Assembly (NCBI RefSeq): GCF_020360975.1
Contig: NW_025408678.1
Coordinates: 558,001 to 622,000 of the forward strand
Reading direction: 5' to 3'
Source of the DNA: Hirsutella rhossiliensis
Taxonomy: Eukaryota > Ascomycota > Sordariomycetes > Hypocreales > Ophiocordycipitaceae
DNA: 64,000 nucleotides
Shown here: one piece after another, positions 11,897 through 24,299 of the stretch
How the letters are laid out: each line of letters opens with the position of its first letter
How positions within the stretch are numbered: position 1 is the stretch's first letter
Program-made: the position numbers and the translations under genes
The notes under the pieces: model-generated
Told to the model about the DNA's origin: nothing
The model's input: the letters and a program-made list of their open reading frames with translations, nothing else
The model's database searches: none

Positions 11897-13107
11897 GGGA
11901 GCTTCAGGGGCAGTCGTCCGGATAAACAAATCTTGTAGTGGAATATTCTTGTTGGTGATGGACGATTGTGTCGAGCCAAGGGCAACTTGCTGTTGCACGT
12001 ATAGAGTAGTCGAGGCGGGGTCAGCTGGCTTGGGCAGCAATCCCTCGCACCTGCAGCTGACCGAAAGAGAAAGATGAGGTTGGACACGCCGAGGTGGCCT
12101 CTGAGCGATGACCAATCTGAACAGTACATGTTCCGACAGGACCACAAAGTACCGGCGGAAGACCGACCTCCAACGTCTCACCAGCCCGCACACGCCATTC
12201 TCACCGTCAAAGGGGCATTTTCTCTCATCGGGTACGGAGCAGGCGCACGCAAGCGTGGCGCCTGGGCGGCAGCGGGTGAGGTAGATGGCGTTGTAGGATG
12301 CGGCGAGCCGGCGCCGAAGCAACAGTACTCTCGACAGACTGCTCCCTCTCCTCTTTCCGAGCTTGCCGTCTCCCTGGATTGCCGGGAAAGGTTTTTGGTC
12401 CAAGCCTTTTTAAGCCTCGTTGCTTGGAAGACTGTCGAAAATTACTATGTCCGCTTCTGTTGGTTGGCCGGAATTCAAGGACGAAAGCCGGCTCCTCTTT
12501 TCACGTCCAATTCAACGACCTCCCTGACTTAGCGAGCCGCTTCCGGGAAAATACTCCGTCTGGAAACCTTACCTCTCCTTAAAAGCGAAAGCTGGAAATA
12601 TCCTATCAGGACGTCAACGTCATATTTGTTGGTGGCTTATCACGTAGGCGTGTTATTAAAGGCGGGCTTTGAAAGGATCTAACTTCTAGGTCATGTCGGA
12701 TTTATCAGCTATGTCTATATAAGACGTAGCCCTCCACTCTTCTCGAAGAAACAGAGGGAGAAAAACAAAACACAAGATGCAATTTTTTTGTACCTCGCAC
12801 TTCGCGGCATTTGGAGATCTATAGCTTGAGAAATGGCCAAACAGTAATGTATGCTTCGTGTCACGGTTATAAGTTATGGTGTTAAGGCGTTGCCTTACAG
12901 AGCGGGAAACGCGGGTCTTGCAGTCGAGTCGATTTATCGCGAATATAAGCTAAAAAGGGCTACTTGATTTATTAGCCTAGCTAACTATATTTGAAGAGAT
13001 ATATCTTTTTTCTTCCCTAGGTCAGTGGGACTTTTCTTGGTTATCAGCACCCCCAGTGCCTGGTTGGCTTTAAAACCTCCCAGTAGGTTTGATAAAATGC
13101 CCTTACT
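11897..13107. other. Promoter side of the pseudo-caspase gene and intergenic DNA
   Basis: 11897-12403 stays open in the frame of the caspase-like gene and may be 5' leader or an N-terminal extension without recognised homology. 12404-13107 shows no gene. The stop codon of the terpene cyclase lies at 13108. Confidence 0.5.
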
Positions 13108-14327
13108 TTAATCCACAATCCAATACCTTGGCGTTGTCCGACTCCAGTATTCGTTTCCGCTCATCTGATACTCTAGTCCCTTGAGGTACAACACTTTAAG
13201 CTCGGATGCCATCCCGGCATCCATGCACAGCTCTGCGCATAACACCTCATGCTTCACTTCCCACTCGCGCACCATGGTCCACAGGCACGTTTTGGACGCC
13301 TCGGCGCCCAGTGACGTGCTGTCAGCCAGCACCTTGACAGCTGAGCACAGTACGGACCCGTCTTGGCTGCTCTTCTCCGACTGCCTCAGTTCCTTCTCCC
13401 AACTGAAGATGTCGTTCACGACCGAGATATGCTTGGCGCAGTTGCGCTCCACGAGTTTGACCTCCTCAATGTCGTCCACAGTGAGGTGCAGGCCCATTAC
13501 GAAGCGCATCAGCGCCGAAAGAAGGCTGTACGAGGCATTATATATATAGATCACCAGCGGGGTTCAGGGTGGCGATGGGTAGGGAAGTTACTAGCTTACG
13601 CTTTACCAACATCCCTCTCGCGGTACTCGAGATACTGGCCCAGCTCACTGATTTCCTTGCGAGATCGGTCGGTCTGTGCCCTCATGAACACAAACGTCGG
13701 CTCAAGGACTTCGTTGGCGAGATCCTTATCATGTGTACGCATGCTCTCCCACAGGTCGTAAAACATATACTCAGCAGGCACGGCCCCTATTATCGGTTTC
13801 ATCGCTCAATCTTCTCGATATCACATGAACAGCGGCTAGGGACACACTTACGGTTTGGCAATACGTCGCCGCGAGCGATGAGGATCAGCGTGGCATTATA
13901 CTTCTCGCCTTCGTCAAAGGACATGTCCTCTAGCAAATCTTCGTTGCAACGCACAAAGTCAGACAGGAACCGGGCTGTATCAACCGCGGAAATAACACGT
14001 ACCATCAAGCAAGAACAGAATTGCTAGCAACCGACACGCGAAATGGATGCGGTCATCCCTGGCGAGCGGGTAGTACAAGCAAGTCAACTGTGAGTACCCG
14101 GCCGCGACGAACTTGTGCCGCGCCTTGTCGTTTGGGAACGGCCAATTTTGCAAGAACCAGTCGTCGGTCTCCTGCGAGACGAGCCCGACCAGGTGGTGAC
14201 AGGCATGGACCCAGGTTGACGGTGGGGGGCTTTGTACGGCGTACCGCTTGACGGAGAGCGAGGCGTAGATGGGTACATCGGTCGGCAGGTGTGCCCTGGC
14301 GCGCTCCTCGATGGCGTGTTCAGTCAT
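13108..14327 (-). CDS. Sesquiterpene cyclase, aristolochene-synthase family, four exons
   Basis: Exons are 14327-14003, 13938-13852, 13786-13600 and 13525-13108. The introns (64, 65 and 74 bp) start GTACGT, GTAAGT and GTAAGC and end in AG. The spliced frame gives 338 residues, close to the length of Penicillium aristolochene synthase. I chose the second acceptor at 13787 because it gives the family spacing between DVLPNR and YDLWESM. Class I metal-binding motifs are intact: DDLLE at 108-112 and the NSE motif NDIFSWEKE at 237-245 (N237, S241, E245). The C-terminal RY pair is at 333-334. Such enzymes ionise farnesyl diphosphate in the cytosol and cyclise it to a bicyclic sesquiterpene. Aristolochene as the product is inferred. 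No stop or RIP scar is visible. The remnant upstream ends only 26 bp away, so little promoter separates them. Confidence 0.9.
13939..14002 (-). other. Intron 1 of the terpene cyclase gene
   Basis: GTACGT donor, AAG acceptor and a CTGAC-like branch site. It splits the codon for Asp109 in the DDLLE motif, so correct splicing is needed to build the metal-binding site. Confidence 0.85.
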
Positions 14328-14352
14328 GTTGACTGAGTGTAGTGCGGTAAGT

Positions 14353-14884
14353 TTTATTCCCTGTCGTCGTGGAAGCTGTATCCTTCGTTTACGAGATAAG
14401 GAGACCTCAGGTAGGCGGTCTTGCCACCGACGTGGGTGCTGTCAATGGCACGGCCTCCGTTGGACACTGCTGACGCTTATGTCTAGCGAGTTGAAGGCAA
14501 TGGCAACACTATCCGGAATTTTGAATGATATGGTGCCAGCAGGATAGGAGGACTTCACACTGAAGATCGAATTTTGAAGACTAAAGCAACCGTCCAGGAT
14601 GCCACAGGATAGAGTGCACGCCTGATGTGCCCCCGTGTTAGCCAGCTCCACGACAAGATTACCGATGGTTAGGCAACGGCAATGCAAGATACTTCCAGAA
14701 AGAATAGGGGAATACTCACGGAGCGAATGAACCTCGCATTGCTGGGCGGGCCTACCCGTGCTCTATATAACCCGGCGTCAAGAAATGAAATAGACGACCT
14801 ATCTCCGTACTGGAATGGTGAGACTAAACTTCCATTGCAAGATAGAGGTAGTGCAAGGGGACATGTAGGATTCCGGTCAAGCAT
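14353..14884 (-). pseudogene. Unidentified minus-strand gene remnant upstream of the cyclase
   Basis: Two open stretches suggest exons: 14884 down to about 14700 (with SFLDAGLYRARVGPP) and about 14687 down to 14353, whose last part reads GRAIDSTHVGGKTAYL and stops at TAA 14353. A plausible GTGAGT donor lies near 14716. I cannot name the family, and the pieces do not join into one clean frame. Its stop is 26 bp from the cyclase ATG. It may be the decayed neighbour of a former biosynthetic cluster, or chance. Confidence 0.25.
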
Positions 14885-16790
14885 CAGAGACGGTGGGTAT
14901 CAGTGTCAGAGCAGAGAAAGGACTTGTAATACGCGTTAACAACAGCTCCACTGGTGGTGCCACTATTTTGCTTGGTGTAGCGGTATTTTACCGGCTTGAC
15001 AGCGGGACAATTTCCTATACTATCATAGCCCAAATGGACAGCACAGCGGGAAGGCATACTTATGCCTTGAGGAACGAAAAGACTATGCCCCAGAAACACC
15101 GGCTTTCGATTGGCACGAGCAGGGATGTGATGCCGAAAATCAATCAGGGATAGATAGTTGGTTTGCAAAATTCACTCTGATTTTACGACTGCTTTCCGCT
15201 CTTTCACCACTTTTGTGCGCCTCGCTCGGGGCGGCACCTGTCACCTCACCCCATCAAACGCAGACTCTTCAACCTTGGGAATGGTCGTCTAGCCACTATA
15301 GAGTTCCCTGAAAAGCCCTGCTACTCAATTTCCCTAGTTTGCCCTGCGCTAGTATCATCTCGTTGGGAATGCGTTTGCCCACTAGGTCTGTTCCGGCACC
15401 TCGGAGATGAGCATGATACCGCGACATCTGCATATACAGGCTATATGAGTCGCATTGCGTGAGAACTGCGTATCAGACGACATTTGTCGACCTCGTCCCT
15501 CATAGCTCTACAGAGGTCGTGCTTTATTGCATGGGAGCTAATTTTGCTTTCTATTTGTTACTTGGGGGGCCCAAAAGGGGGCCCAAAAGCCGGCTTACAT
15601 TCCCTCGTATCGCATATCAAACCAGCCTACGTAGAATGATTACTCATGCAGAGGCGATATTGGTATTCGCAATGCTGTTGCCTCCAAGATAACAGCTACT
15701 GCGTCAACCTTTCGATTGGGCTTAGCCTGAGAGGGTGGGTTAGACAGCCTTCATTTGTATATAAAGCGCTGCACAATTTCGTGTGTCAGCCCACTCGCTT
15801 CTTGTTCTTTAGATGATTCTCACCAATTAACTAGTCACTAATGCTACTTGGATCGCTTGTCGAACTACCGTCATCGTCAATCGCTTCAGTTTTGGAGAGT
15901 ATTTCGAGTGGCAGAAGTCGCCTAGCAGGGCGCCCACAACGCTATCTACAACACGCCACTTGCGCCGCCTGAACGGGACAAGGTTTTGGAACCACCTGAA
16001 TTGATTTCAGGCGAAAAATGGCAGATGGCAGAAAGAGACGTCTCTCTTGGCAACTTTCCCTAATGAAGGCATCTACACGGCCCCTGCTGGTTCGATACAT
16101 CAAGAACAGGGGTCGACATGCAACTACGAAAAGAGGAGTCTCAATTTCTCATCTACATCGAAATATGCGGCTAACTAATTAGTGTGGGGATACTCTTCTC
16201 GCGTCCGCCTTTTTTCCAGTTCGGCTGTCGTGGATCAGGCCCTCAAGGGCAACCTTTTTTATCTAGTAAGAAAGACGGCTGGCGACGGCGAACCGGAATC
16301 CAAAAAAGTGGGAGGGACACGAGTAGACCAACGGGTGAAACAATTCCTACCGTACGGAGTAGGCGATTCCTGTGTGGGCCTCCTACTCACTTCGCATCTG
16401 TGTCTCAGTGATGACACATCAACACCCTAAATGTTGAAGCTAAGCGAGACAAGGAGCTCTTCAACCATCGTCAGTTCTGGAGCAGTGAGATGGATGGATG
16501 CTGGCTGTAGAACTGCCAAATTATCTTGCGATGTCTAGCGCATAGCGCATGGCTGATCACAACCGGGTTCAGCTCCGTGTAATGACCCTACGAGTGTCTG
16601 ATATCTACGTTGAGTTGCTGCACCACTTTCGGACACTCAACCTTGTGCCAAACCTATCACACCGCTACGTATCATCCAATCTCCAAGCAACACTGTGCAA
16701 GAACTTGTGCTATTGGATGTAGTTCCCCGCCATGACAAACTTGCTCGTGGTACGAGCTGACCTCTTCCAGGCTGAAATTACTGTTTTGAT
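14885..16790. other. Intergenic stretch, no gene recognised
   Basis: Balanced composition with only short ORFs. A 94-codon minus-strand frame at 14884-15168 may belong to the remnant downstream of it. Around 15555-15590 there is a repeated GGCCCAAAAG unit. I see no RNA gene. Confidence 0.45.
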
Positions 16791-17055
16791 ATGCTTCCTT
16801 ATCTCTCGACAATATTTCTGAAAGAAGGCTGGCCCGAGACTCCTCCGGGGCCTAAACTGCTACCCATCGTTGGCAACATCATTGACCTACCGCCAAAAGG
16901 GGTGCCAGGTTCCAGCATTGTCTCAAATACAAGGATACATATAGCTTGATTATCCACAATCTCATGGAGAAGAAGTCAAGGTTATCATTAGAGCAGCCGC
17001 AGACGGAATTCGCGACCTTGTTATGTGGCTTCGGCGAGTGGCTATTCGTCTAGCT
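16791..17055 (+). pseudogene. Cytochrome P450 N-terminal fragment
   Basis: From ATG 16791 the frame reads a typical P450 entry: WPETPPGPKLLPIVGNIIDLPPKG, the proline-rich hinge after the anchor. The frame then shifts near 16915 and goes on as HCLKYKDTYS and FATLLCGFGEWLF. The order and spacing match the first 100 residues of OrdA-like fungal P450s with an internal deletion. After GFGEWLF a stop follows and TA-rich repeats begin at about 17060. The substrate-binding and haem parts are absent here. The membrane anchor before the hinge is very short. It was probably a neighbour of the terpene cyclase. Confidence 0.75.
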
Positions 17056-18206
17056 ATGTAAAGTCGGTCGTTGCAAATTCCCCGCCGCCCCCTACCGCCT
17101 TCCGCTTTAGGCAAGCCCCTCCCCCTTTGGCCCGTCGCTATATACGGGATTGCTATAAGAACACCTATACTCCCTCCCCCCCTCTACTTAATTCTCCTTT
17201 TCTTCCTCTCTCTCTCTCTCTTACCGTTATCCCTCCCTATCGGCCGGCTATGGTTAATATATAGCCCCCTCCTTTATCTAACTCTACTCCGCTTATACGA
17301 CCTCCTTAACTCCTACTCTATATATTTAGCTAAGTTCTAATACCCCTAGGTTCTATATATCTACTTTATTAGCTATATTTTTAGTCCCTTTAGTCCTTTA
17401 ACTTAGCTTAGGGGAAGGGAAAAGGCTCCTCTTATTACTTTAACGCCTTAAATTAAAGGGGGCCTTTACTCGCCGATATAGATAGACTCTTAACTCTATC
17501 CTCTTATAATAGCTTAACGCGATTATAGCTACCCGCTAAATCCTTAGATCCTACTAGTAACTTAGTTACTATATACCCGCGATAACTAATAGGCTTCTAC
17601 TATAATATTATCTGTTATTCTAGGACTTAATAATATAGTAAAGTCTACCTTACCTTTTACTAGGTATACTATATATAGATATATATAGAGATTAGGCTAG
17701 CTAACCTTTTATTACCTTTATTAGCTTTATTAAAAGTCCCTTAGTACGCTTAAGATAACTACCGATAGGATACTTACTTACTTTAGCGTTAGCTAGTAAA
17801 GCCTCCTTAATTAGTATTATAGTAATAGACTATCCTCTAATAAAAGTTCTATTAGTATTAGGCCTATAATCTATAACTATAATCGCGACGTATACTATCT
17901 CTCGATATTATAATTTATAGCTTAATATACCTCTATCTTTATCTGCCCTAGGTCTATTCCTATGCCTATATAAAGGTAGGATAATCCTTCCTTAATTTCG
18001 TAGGCTACGTCGAATTATATAAGTTTTAGGTATATAGCTTATACTAGGGAGCCCGACGACGTACTATTTTAAAGGTAATATATATAAGTTTAATAGTCTA
18101 GTAATCTTACTTAAACGAGTTACTTATCTAGCGCGTACTAAGATTAGGTGCTTACTCCCTTACTTTATAGTAGCTTTACGAATATAACTTAACTTAAGGG
18201 GGATAG
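17056..18206. repeat. RIP-degraded repeat at the left edge of the large AT block
   Basis: The first 250 bp are C-rich, including a CT run near 17204-17220, and less mutated. From 17340 the sequence becomes fully TA-rich. No coding frame or known element is recognised. The last bases GATAG (18202-18206) may be the left target duplication of Gypsy element A. Confidence 0.45.
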
Positions 18207-18539
18207 TATTACGACCACGGCTACTAGGCCGCTAACGGTCGACCGCGTTAAGCACGTAATACGGTCTAACGGATAAATAGTCGGCACGACTATCTAATAG
18301 ATATAGGATCGAGGGGATCGTAGAGATCTAAGTAATCTAGGATTAACGAGATTACTACGCTCTATATAATCTAATATTAGGGATTATAGCTAGGCCTATA
18401 ATCTAAGGATAGTCTTTATAGGTATATATAGCTACCTACTTTTACTCCTTTAGATAGATAGCTCGATAGCTTTTAATATAATTATTACGATCTCTATTAC
18501 GATCTTATCTTTAATTCCGATTACTTAATTACCTAGTTA
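18207..18539 (+). repeat. 5' LTR of Gypsy element A, 3' end deleted
   Basis: The least mutated of the family's LTRs, with GACCACGGC and CGGTCGACCG intact. It stops at ACCTAGTTA and continues straight into internal sequence (GCTAGATTAAC), which in element B lies 76 bp past the LTR end. The last part of the LTR and the primer-binding region are therefore deleted. Confidence 0.8.
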
Positions 18540-21500
18540 GCTAGATTAACTAACTCTAGAGCTACTATATCGCCTTAGGATATAATACGTAAGATTATTA
18601 CCCTTTAATATAAGGTATAGTTACTTAAGAATAAAGGAGGTAACGGATAAGTTAGGGATCTTAAAGAAGTAGTTAAACTAAAATAGCTAGGACTATTCGA
18701 TAGTACTTATAGTACGCTTCGAGACTTTCTTACCTAACTTAAGGCCTACTATCGGTTTTACCTTACTAAACTTTCGGACCTAGTCGAAAAGGTACTCTAT
18801 ATAGGAAATTATTTATTTAGAATAGTACTCGTTTAGTTTAGACCTATTATAAGGGATTTTCTCGATAACTAATAAGCGTAATAAGATAATAAGATAGATA
18901 AAGTCTTTATTAGTTTCTAAGGATTTAAAGAAGCTATTATAAAGGTATTCGGAATAACCTAAAGAGGAATAACGAAGTATCGACGATATAAGCTCTAAAA
19001 AATAAGAAATACCTAGAGAAACGGAAGATAAGAACGAACTTATACTACTACCCTCGCTATTAAGGGAAAATACTATAATTAGAGAATATACTTTATACTT
19101 CGAAGAATTTAAAGAAATACTTAAAAATAAAACCTAATAAATACCTTAAATTCTTATAGAAAACTAATAAGCTATATTAATTCGATATTAACTAGTACTA
19201 TATAAAGGAGACTATACTATAGCTATCGCTATAATCGATACCTTTATAGCTCTATAATAAGAATAGTAACTATAAGGAGAATTTAAAGATAATCTATAAA
19301 TACTACTTACTTATAAGTACTATAAGTATATTTTATAGATATTATAAGTTTACCTAAATTGTATAATATACTTTTAAATAAAGGTATAATATAACGCGTT
19401 CTTAGTTAGGTTTAAAGGATAAGTACTTTCTAAACCCTACCTAAGTATAAAACTAAACTACTAGAAAATAAATTAACGCTACCTAAATAACTAAGTTATA
19501 TTATTAAAACCTAATTATAGTACGCTACTTAAATACCGCGATAATTACGGTTTATTAACGAGATATCTTTTAGAGATATATAAAATCTATAAATACGCTA
19601 AAATAAAGGAATAGTATAACGTTACTCGCTCTAAGGTATCTAAACCCTTAATCTTCTAAAGACTTATATAATAAGTTAAATATAATAAGGAAGATTATAA
19701 TAAATATATATACTTAAACTATAGAGTTTATAAATATAAAAAAGTATAAGTATAGTATAAATAATATAATAGTATACTAAAATATTATTAGTAATATATA
19801 TAAAGGCTATAAGCTATATTTAACTAAGGGAAAATCGATATAGAAATACTATATAAAAAATAAAAAGATATAAAACGAAAACTTAACCTTTAATACGAAA
19901 ATAAATAAAATTATAAAGTATAGTATATAATTAACTATAAAGTAGTATAATATAAACGATATAGCGTTAAGAAATAAGAAATCTTTAATTAGCTATAAGA
20001 AATTAGTCTCTTAAGCCTTAATATAATACTACGCGATAAAAATATAAAGAAATAATATTAATAATAAATTAAAGAAGAATACCTAAATAAAATAAATAAG
20101 GACTAAGTAAAAAATAAAGTATACTATTTATAAAAGGGCTATAAACTAGCACGATATAATAAGATCTAAGGACTATATATATAGTAATAGTAAGCTATAG
20201 TAACTAAATAGTATTAGATATTTAAATCGCGGGATATTATATATATATACTTTTAGACTATAGTATAATAGGTAATTACGTTTTACCTAGAGTTATTATT
20301 TATTACTAACTTATATAAAGATATAAGAAAGATCTATATAAACTTATAAATATTAAAGGAAAGGCTATTAACTATAATAATAGAATTATTAATATAGAGA
20401 TTAATTACCTTAATATTAATATCTAGGGTTATAATAAATAAGTTAACTTTAATATTATAGATATTAAAGAATATAACCTTATATTAGGACTTTTATAACT
20501 ATAGGAGAGTAACCTATTAATTAACTAGAAAACTAGCTAGCTATATTAAAACGAAGATATAAGTTTCTAAGACTAGTAGATTTAAAAGAAAGTAAAATTT
20601 TATAATAATTTAGCTACTAAATAAGATAAAAAGGATAACTATTTAAGTAAATTATTATAGGCTTTAGCGATATAAATAAAAATATTAACCGAACTAGTAG
20701 ATATAATAAAATCGATTAATAAGACCTACGTACTAACTAATATAGCTATATAACCTAGTATCTAATATAAATAAAATAAAGGATATAATATAAAGATCTA
20801 AAGAGTTATTACTACTTTAAGGAAAGACCTTAAATAAATTAATAAAGAGCTTAAGTTAAGAGAAACTAGCTCTTAAAAGAAAGAATAAAGCCTATAAGAT
20901 AGAATAAAGAATATCCCTTAAGAATACCGGAAATATAATAAACTCTTTAAGAAAGAACTTAAGATAGGGTTACTTAAATATAGCTAATAGAACTATAAAA
21001 TTTATCTTAAGGATAGAATAGCGCCGACGTTCTATAAGATCTATAACTTAAATAAAAAGTAACTATAAATACTACGCGACTATATCGACGAGAATCTATA
21101 AAAGAGATATATATAAACGTTAATATTTAAAGTAAGCTACCTAGTTATATTTATTTTAAAGAAAAATAGTAAGCTATAACTAGTTATTAACTATAGACGC
21201 TTAAATAATATTATAATAAAAGACCGAATACTATTACCGCTTATATCGGAACTATAAGATCGACTATATAGTATAAAATAGTTTATAGCCCTTAACCTTA
21301 AAGGCGCTTATAACTTAATATATATAAAAAAGGGATATAAATAAATAATAGCCTTTAAAACGAAATTTAGACTATTTAAATATCTAGTAATACTATTTAG
21401 ACTTATAAATATACTAGCTACCTTCTAATAAATAATTAATAATATCCTATATAAATACTTAGATATCTTTATAGTAGTATACCTAGAAAATATCTTAATC

Positions 21501-22129
21501 TTCTTAAATACCTTAGAAGAATATAAGGAATACGATTATAAGGTACTCTATATACTTTAAAATATAAAGTTACTAGTTAAACTAAAGAAAGGTAAGTTCT
21601 ATATATAGGAAGTAGACTTCCTTAGATATATAATCTTACTAAGAGAGATATAAATATAATAAGATAAGATTAACTTAGTTAAAGAATAGCTAACGCTAAA
21701 GAACTTTAAGGATATATAAAGTTTCCTAGGATTTATAAATTACTACTAACGATTTATTAAAGATTTTAAAAAGATTATAGTACTACTATATAACTTAATA
21801 AAAAAGGAAAAAGAATTTATATAAGACGATAAAGCTAATAAAGCTTTCGAATATATTAAAACTATAATTATATAAAAACTAGTCTTAACTACCTTCGATT
21901 TAAAATAGTAAATTAAACTTAAAACTAATATATTAAACTTTACTTTAAGAGTATAAATTAAATAAAAAGATAATAAAGAAAGACTATAACCGATTATATT
22001 CTATTTAAAGAAGCTATATAGCGTAGAACTTAATTACCCTATTTATAATAAAGAATTCCTTATAATTATTTAAGCTTTTAAGGAATTTCGATACTACTTT
22101 CTTAAAAGTAAGTATAAAGTTAAGGTTTA

Positions 22130-22362
22130 TGTCACGGGCTGTGCCCGGCTGGTGGACCCGGTTGTACCGGGTCCGGTGGGTCGTGCTCCGGTGGCAACAC
22201 CGGCCCCGCTCCGCGGACCCAGAAGCTGCGAGAACATTCCGAGAAGGGCAATATAAGCTGCACTCGAGGCTACGCCTCGAGTTCAGCTTCTTTCTCCTTA
22301 GCTCTAGATAGACAACACCTAGGCACCTGCTTGTTGAATAAACTCCGGGCCAGCCTTTCACA
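22130..22362 (+). repeat. 5' LTR of the chromovirus
   Basis: 233 bp, with two perfect hairpins: GGACCCGG/CCGGGTCC (22154-22174) and CTCGAGGC/GCCTCGAG (22263-22281). A TATA-like CAATATAAGC (22248-22257) lies before the second hairpin, and CTCCTTAG plus TAGATAGAC (22294-22313) follow it. Confidence 0.92.
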
Positions 22363-22410
22363 TATCTAGAGCTCCTTCTAAATACCGCAAGCTGCAGACT
22401 GCTCGTCAGG

Positions 22411-23436
22411 ATGGACCAGCAGAGTGAGAGCCCAAGTCTCCAGCAGCAATGGATTGACCAACGCATTCAAGAAGCGGTCAATGCGACTCTCAGCCCTCTA
22501 CAGGACCAACTTTCCTTGCTGATGGAGCAACTCGGGCGAGCGCAGCCGCAGAGCGCCGACTTGCAATCGCCGCCAGTGGCACGAGGATTGGGCGAGAGCA
22601 CGCCTGGCTTGGGCACGCCCTCCCAAAACCTGCGGTACTGGAATGCGGAAACCGTTGCCCAACCCACCCAAGTATGACGGCTCACGGAAGAGCTACTCCT
22701 CCTGGGCCAGGCAGATGCGAGACAAGCTGGACCTTGATGCACACTACTACAGTGGAAATCGCGAACTTTGGTACCTCATCAACTCATGTTTGGACGAGCG
22801 ACCACAGCAAGTGGTCGCTACCTTTACGCCGCGGAGGCCCTGGGGTAGCTACGACCCCAAGAGTTCATGCGATACCTCGACCGAACCTACCAGGACAGCA
22901 ACATCCAATCCTGCGCTGCTGCCACGCTGAGAACTATGCGGCAGCGCGAAGACCAACCTCTCGCGTCCTTCCTTCCCGATTCGAACAGGCATTAGCTGAA
23001 GCCGGGGAGCAGACTGGCCGGACAGTGCAAAGATCGTATTTCTAGAGAACGCAATAAATGCACGCCTCCAAGAGAGTTTGGTCACAGCCGTCCTACCCGA
23101 CGACTACCAGGGATGGCTTGCGAGAGTTCAGGAAATTGCGGGCAGATTGAGAGACTGAAACCCGGTAGGCAGCCGACGTCGACTGAGCGGACGCCTCAAC
23201 AGCTACCAAGGCAACGACCCAAGGAGGAACCGGAGGACCCCGACGGAGATGTTAAGATGACGGACATCAACCGTATTGGCCACGAGTCGAAGGGTCGTCG
23301 ACATGTCGATAAGAAGCCGAAGGATGAGCGCCGCTGCTATCGCTGTGGTCGGACGGATCATCTTATCGTGGACTGCCCAGCCCAGGTGGTCTTTCCTGGC
23401 GAAGGAAGCAACAGCGACCTAAAGCTGCGCGCATGA
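22411..23436 (+). pseudogene. Chromovirus gag with CCHC zinc knuckle (frameshifted)
   Basis: It begins at ATG 22411 with a glutamine-rich, probably coiled N-terminus. It shifts frame near 22650 to PNPPKYDGSRKSYSSW, the usual start of the capsid-like region, and shifts again at about 22850 and 23110. The C-terminal part has the zinc knuckle CYRCGRTDHLIVDC at 23335-23376, which binds nucleic acid. The frame changes are small indels; the encoded text on both sides stays recognisable. Confidence 0.8.
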
Positions 23437-23445
23437 AGAAGCCCG

Positions 23446-23835
23446 ATGCCGCAGATGATTCGGAGTCAACCGCAGCATCCAGTGAGGACGAGTCGGCGGG
23501 AAAAGACTAGCCCGGGGCGAAAGCGGGCGCCGGGGCCTGCAAAGGCAGACATCCGGGACTGGGAAGCGTTCAAGCCACGAATGAATAGTCGGACTGTATT
23601 AGTCAACGCGCGGGTAAACCGAGGCTATCGAATACGCGCCCTTGTCGACTGTGGATGTGACTGCTATGCCGTGATCGACGAAGCCCTTGTTCGGAAGCTG
23701 CGGATACCCTTCGTCGACTCGAAACCACGAGAAATTGGGGGATTCTCAGAGTCAGCGAAGAGTGTCATATCCCCAGGGTCGTGGCTGTTGTGGTCGAGAC
23801 AGCTGGATTTGACGAACGTGTCTTTGCATACGTGA
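23446..23835 (+). pseudogene. Chromovirus aspartic protease region
   Basis: The frame contains a retropepsin-like segment RALVDCGCDCYAVI (about 23632-23673), where the usual active-site DSG/DTG triad reads DCG, then KLRIPF. It continues in another frame from 23781 with VVVETAGFDERVFAYVIP and MFLGRPWMEK, which ends the protease. Processing of the polyprotein is the expected role. Confidence 0.65.
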
Positions 23836-24299
23836 TCCCAAGCCTGGGCCAGGACATGTTCCTCGGCCGGCCTTGGATGGAGAAATCACGTCGTGTACGA
23901 TGCTGCCAAGCAGCGAATGTACCATGGGAGGGCAGGTGTGACGATACGCCTCATTGGGCAGGAAGAGCCCGCCAAGATACGCGCGATTCGAAGCGCAAGA
24001 CTCGTGTCGGCAGCCGTATTCACGGCGGAGTGTCGACGCGCAAAGAGACGCAAGAAGTGCAACGCGATCTCGATTCATGCAATCAGTTTGTCGGATATAG
24101 AGAGGGCGCTTCAGCCGAAGCCGCCAGTCGATCCGAGCGAGAAGGTCCCGGCAGAAGTGCTGAAAGAATTCCGCGACCTATTCTCACCAGGAGAGGCAAT
24201 GAAGCTGCCGCCACATCGACCGGGTGTGGATCATGAAGTCAACCTGCAGCCTGACAAGAACGGCAACGAGCCACCCTTCCGTGGGGCCCACTCTACAAC

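Noticed and set aside
9809..12582. Several plus-strand ORFs opposite the caspase-like gene
   Set aside because: They are antisense shadows of the 9911-11896 frame and its leader.
13805..13851. 47-bp version of cyclase intron 2
   Set aside because: It adds residues between DVLPN and YDLW that the family does not have; the 65-bp version (13787-13851) restores family spacing.
18190..18206. Purine tract before the LTR as proof of an upstream element
   Set aside because: The sequence before it does not match the 3' internal ends of elements A or B, and GATAG fits a target duplication better.
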